A stretch of 64,000 nucleotides of DNA from Winogradskyella sp046545555 (GTDB lineage: Bacteria > Bacteroidota > Bacteroidia > Flavobacteriales > Flavobacteriaceae), in assembly GCF_046545555.1 (NCBI RefSeq), contig NZ_JBHZTH010000003.1:186001-250000 (forward strand). Direction: 5' to 3'. The position numbers and the translations under genes are program-made. This document shows, piece after piece, positions 61,053-64,000 of the stretch (the stretch's first letter is position 1; every line of letters starts with the position of its first letter). The notes beneath the pieces were generated by a model. That model saw only the letters and a list, made by a program, of their open reading frames with translations, did not search any database and was not told where the DNA came from.

Positions 61053-62579
61053 TTAGTTTCGTTTAGATTTTAATGGCGTATTTAACCAATAAGATTTCGC
61101 TAAATCAAGATCATTTAACTCAGCTTTGGATAATGGTTGAAATTTATTAATAAACATCACATTTTGAGGTCTCTCCTTATTTTCAAATACTTCTTGCACA
61201 AAAAATTCACGATATTGAAATCCTCTCACTTTTGGTGAATCATATAATTTTCTATTAGAAATGTCATTTATGTTTTTTATCTTATAAGTAAATTGAGACA
61301 TATCTGTTTCTTCATCTACATCTGGTAAAGACCAATCGGCCATATTAACTTTTACAGTGACAGAATCAGCAAGCTCTAGACTTTTTACCATCATTTTTTT
61401 CTTGTTAAATCTAAACTTAAAATCCTTTCTATCTAAAGTAGTTGTATCTATCTCATTGTTAAATGCGATAAAAAAAGCTTGTTCTTTGCGGTTATAATCG
61501 ACATTTGTAACATCAAACTTATAGGCGTTGTTAACTATAAATTGATTATTAAATGTGATATAATTAAGAAACATAAAATCATTTTTCTTTTTATACTCAA
61601 TACTTACTTCAAACAATGGATCTGGCACTTTAAGTTCGTAAACACTATACGTTAACTTATGTATGGCATAATCTGATTTAGCAATATATATCTTACCTGA
61701 AGCCTTATGACTTGTTTTTGTTAATGATTGTTTAGCCTTAAAATTGATCTCATATAAAACTTCATCGTTGAGATACACTTTCTTAATATTAGTTAGCTCA
61801 TGATTGTCTAAAAATTTCTTTTTAAACACATATACAAATGAAAAACTAAGTTGCTCAAAGTTTCTAATTGGGTTATGAATATTTAAAATTCCAAGTTCGT
61901 TTCCACCTTGAGAAGACATATCTGTATTATTAATAAACTTCAGTTTTCCATCATAAGGTATTTGCAAAATTGAGTCTCTAGGAAACTCATTATTTTCGCG
62001 ATAACTATACAATGCATTTTGATTAAACTTATCCATAATAACATCTGTTTGAAAACCGGCATCAAACGATTCTATTATAGCTTCATTTAAATTATAATAG
62101 GTGTTATTTACAATTTGATAATCTCTATAATAAGCGATTTTAGAAAACTTACTACTTGGATAATTTTGTGGTATTCTTTGTATGGCGTTCTTTACAATGG
62201 TATATGCCGATAAATTACTTGTAGAACTTTTTTTGGATGCTTTTATAACAACTTGACTTAACTCTTCTGCTTTAGGTGTAATTTCAAGAACGTTTATGCC
62301 TTTACTATTTAAATTTTTAAGATCGACTAACTTAGTCTCAAAGCCAATACTACTTATTAATATTTTACCGTTTTCCTTCCAAAATTTTAATGGTATTCTA
62401 AAATCACCATCAATATTTGCAATTGTTCCTTTAGTTGTATTTACTATTTGTATCGTAGCGTAAGACACTGCAATTTTAGATTCTTTATCTATTACTCTGC
62501 ATAGTAATTCTAATTGCGATTGTGCACTTGTAAAGGCACAAAAAAATAACATTAAAATTAAAGCTCTGTATTTTAGCAT
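61053..62579 (-). CDS. Exported carboxypeptidase-regulatory-like domain protein
   Basis: A 508-residue exported protein: signal peptide (MLKYRALILMLFFCAFTSAQ), then a CarboxypepD_reg-like beta-sandwich at about residues 22-105 (CRVIDKESKIAVSYATIQIV, GTIANIDGDFRIPL), as in SusC plug lead-ins. The rest (about 110-508) has no catalytic motif I recognise. It is paralogous to the partial gene at 63009-64000: both share LLNVHDAIRNFNINSFSFVY / ILNIHNPIRNFEQLSFSFVY and the LNYITFNNRF / LNYITFNNQF stretch. It lies next to the MG2/plug-like gene. Confidence 0.7.
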   Translation of the reverse strand: MLKYRALILMLFFCAFTSAQSQLELLCRVIDKESKIAVSYATIQIVNTTKGTIANIDGDFRIPLKFWKENGKILISSIGFETKLVDLKNLNSKGINVLEITPKAEELSQVVIKASKKSSTSNLSAYTIVKNAIQRIPQNYPSSKFSKIAYYRDYQIVNNTYYNLNEAIIESFDAGFQTDVIMDKFNQNALYSYRENNEFPRDSILQIPYDGKLKFINNTDMSSQGGNELGILNIHNPIRNFEQLSFSFVYVFKKKFLDNHELTNIKKVYLNDEVLYEINFKAKQSLTKTSHKASGKIYIAKSDYAIHKLTYSVYELKVPDPLFEVSIEYKKKNDFMFLNYITFNNQFIVNNAYKFDVTNVDYNRKEQAFFIAFNNEIDTTTLDRKDFKFRFNKKKMMVKSLELADSVTVKVNMADWSLPDVDEETDMSQFTYKIKNINDISNRKLYDSPKVRGFQYREFFVQEVFENKERPQNVMFINKFQPLSKAELNDLDLAKSYWLNTPLKSKRN

Positions 62580-62631
62580 ATTAGTATTTATCTATAAATA
62601 GTTAAGTCTCATTATCAATACTTTATCATAT

Positions 62632-63009
62632 TTAAATATCCGTATAAAAAGTTAATCCATTACCATAAATATCAAAAAAAGCAAATTCTTTTGTTCCCCA
62701 TGGAGTCTCTTTAAGCGTCGTATTTTTATGAAAAACATTTTTGGTAACGTATTCTTTATACAGATCATTTATTCCTTCGGTATAAATTCTAAGCATTGGT
62801 CTATCTAAACCTTTGACCCATTCAATCTCATCGTGCCATTGCAAGTGAATTTCCACACCATCTCTACGAACACCAGCATAACCTTTCGCACTTGATGTAT
62901 CGGTAAACGCTAGTTTAAACCCTAAATTAACAACATAAAATTCAGCTGCTTTAGTAACATTTTTTACTGGTAATACTGGGTGAATGTGTTTAAGAAATTT
63001 ATCCATCAT
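62632..63009 (-). CDS. VOC family protein (glyoxalase/bleomycin-resistance fold)
   Basis: A 125-residue protein of the vicinal-oxygen-chelate fold: HIHPVLPVKNVTKAAEFYVVNLGFKL then VEIHLQWHDE and FAFFDIYGNGLTFY. The HxxP start and the G-x-G-L/F-x-F end are typical. Metal-ligand candidates are His11, His54 (in IHLQWH), Glu and the C-terminal FDIYGNG region. Two adjacent ATGs are possible starts. It sits between two paralogous exported genes and shares bases with the upstream gene's stop (TAATG), so the three are cotranscribed despite their different cell locations. Confidence 0.83.
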   Translation of the reverse strand: MMDKFLKHIHPVLPVKNVTKAAEFYVVNLGFKLAFTDTSSAKGYAGVRRDGVEIHLQWHDEIEWVKGLDRPMLRIYTEGINDLYKEYVTKNVFHKNTTLKETPWGTKEFAFFDIYGNGLTFYTDI

Positions 63010-64000
63010 TAATTGGTTTTACGCATTCTTCTTTCCATTAAAGGGGTATTTAAAATATAAATATCCATCTCAGAATTTCTATTAATTGGTGCTTCATCCA
63101 ACGGTTTATACTTTTCTAAAAAAAATAAATCTTTATTTAATAATTTTTCTTTAATGATTTCTTGCACAAAGAATTCTCTAAATTGATAAGCTACATTTGT
63201 TTTACCCTCATAAATTTTACGATTCTTAATATCATAAATATTTTTAATTGTAAACACTAAGCCTGGCATATCTTCTAAAGTTATTGCCTTTAATTCTTCA
63301 TCGAAATCTGCAACCTGCAAACTAACTCTAGTAGGGTTTTCTATTTTTAATTCTTCTATAAATACTTTTCTGCCTTTATACCTTATTTTAAAATCTCTTT
63401 TATGCACAGTGCCTTTATCAATCGCAGTATTAAAATTAATGTAAAACCTATTTTGATCAAAATTGTAGATAACATTATCTTCTTTAAATACATCCTCATC
63501 CATAACCGAAAAACGATTATTAAATGTAATGTAGTTTAAATACATACTTTTGCCTTGCCTTCTATATGACGTTTCAAGATTAAATAACGGGTTCAACTTA
63601 TTATAATCATATACAGTATAATTAAACCCATGAATAGAGAAATCCTTTAAAGATATTTTAATTACACCTTTCGCATTATGCTTAAAGCTTATTTTTTTGG
63701 CAATACTCTTTATTTCAATTTCGATTACAGGCTCGTCATCAATAAAAAGGATATCTCCTTTACTAAACTTATGGTTATATAAAAACTCATTACTCATTCG
63801 ATAAACAAATGAAAATGAATTTATATTAAAATTTCTAATGGCATCATGCACATTTAATAAAGTTAACTCGTTACCACCATAAGGTAGAATTTCAGCATTC
63901 TGAATAAATTTTGTGCGATTGTTATAAGCTTTAGTAAAGTGTGGATTTCTATTAAAATCCGTGTTTCTTTTAAATGAATACAAAACACTTTGATTTAAGG
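63009..64000 (-). CDS. Exported carboxypeptidase-regulatory-like protein, 5' end outside the window
   Basis: The C-terminal 330 residues of a paralogue of the 508-residue protein at 61053-62579. The frame stays open to the window edge, where it reads LNQSVLYSFKRN and corresponds to FNQNALYSYREN of the paralogue, so the true start and signal peptide lie beyond base 64000. The shared core (ELTLLNVHDAIRNFNINSFSF, MYLNYITFNNRF, KNIYDIKNRKIYEG) suggests duplication before divergence. Its stop is joined to the VOC gene start. Confidence 0.75.
   Translation of the reverse strand, partial: LNQSVLYSFKRNTDFNRNPHFTKAYNNRTKFIQNAEILPYGGNELTLLNVHDAIRNFNINSFSFVYRMSNEFLYNHKFSKGDILFIDDEPVIEIEIKSIAKKISFKHNAKGVIKISLKDFSIHGFNYTVYDYNKLNPLFNLETSYRRQGKSMYLNYITFNNRFSVMDEDVFKEDNVIYNFDQNRFYINFNTAIDKGTVHKRDFKIRYKGRKVFIEELKIENPTRVSLQVADFDEELKAITLEDMPGLVFTIKNIYDIKNRKIYEGKTNVAYQFREFFVQEIIKEKLLNKDLFFLEKYKPLDEAPINRNSEMDIYILNTPLMERRMRKTN

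Noticed and set aside
1..64000. tRNA genes, rRNA genes and CRISPR arrays
   Set aside because: I read the intergenic stretches for cloverleaf-like or regularly spaced repeats and found none.

Overview
The window is AT-rich chromosomal DNA from a member of the Flavobacteriaceae (Bacteroidota). Four things support this: Bacteroidetes-type promoters (TAnnTTTG boxes, best at sucC with TTTG-N19-TATTTTTG); many secreted proteins ending in type IX secretion system (T9SS) type A or type B sorting domains; a hybrid two-component system (HTCS) regulator; and family-restricted genes (DUF349, DUF5606, DUF6090). I saw no rRNA, tRNA, CRISPR array, transposase or phage gene.

Layout. 1-5435: housekeeping genes (DUF349 protein; the leftward set ruvX-def-DUF5606-mazG; divergent dapD), with two tandem sRNA-like units between ruvX and dapD. 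5436-10773: an LPS/surface-glycan cluster (GT9, three GT2, a Kdo/LPS-kinase-like protein, a GT52-like sialyltransferase-fold protein). 10938-16709: cca, a GNAT acetyltransferase, heme A synthase, a pRiA4b ORF-3-like protein, a small secreted protein and an ABC exporter. 16817-32175: five consecutive large T9SS type B proteins containing about 22 copies of a Cys-Asp-rich repeat of about 85 residues. 32297-42820: an HTCS regulator, then an operon of YadA-head-like surface proteins (one with an S74 chaperone), two lipoproteins, and a second operon with a dockerin-like-repeat protein and a T9SS type A protein. 43014-49224: an alpha/beta hydrolase, uvrB, a TerB-like protein, a DUF1456 protein, a secreted protein and sucC. 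49452-54525: lysA, then an SGNH-like/MBOAT/DUF1624 O-acyltransferase operon. 54570-64000: a tricorn-type S41 protease, a tiny membrane protein, a DUF6090 protein and a leftward set of exported proteins with carboxypeptidase-regulatory-like and plug-like domains, broken by a VOC-family gene.

The most interesting signal is a predicted regulon. A direct repeat of TGTTAC spaced exactly 21 bp lies at three places: before the HTCS gene itself, before the YadA/S74 operon and before the operon at 41037. In all three the second repeat starts 37 bp upstream of a TAnnTTTG-like box. This suggests that the HTCS protein (TPR, membrane helix, histidine kinase, receiver, AraC-type DNA-binding domain) controls itself and two surface-protein operons. 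The first ORF of the middle operon is an uncatalogued 50-residue peptide that resembles an orphan T9SS type A sorting tail and may be translated from a leaderless mRNA.

Other notable signals are: a displaced copy of the uvrB promoter plus its first ten codons, whose short ORF ends in an ATGA overlap with the hydrolase start; two tandem units of about 153 bp with conserved boxes and leftward terminators in the ruvX-dapD divergent region; three convergent gene pairs that share a TTAA stop overlap; and three phased TTGTCG repeats upstream of the TerB-like gene.
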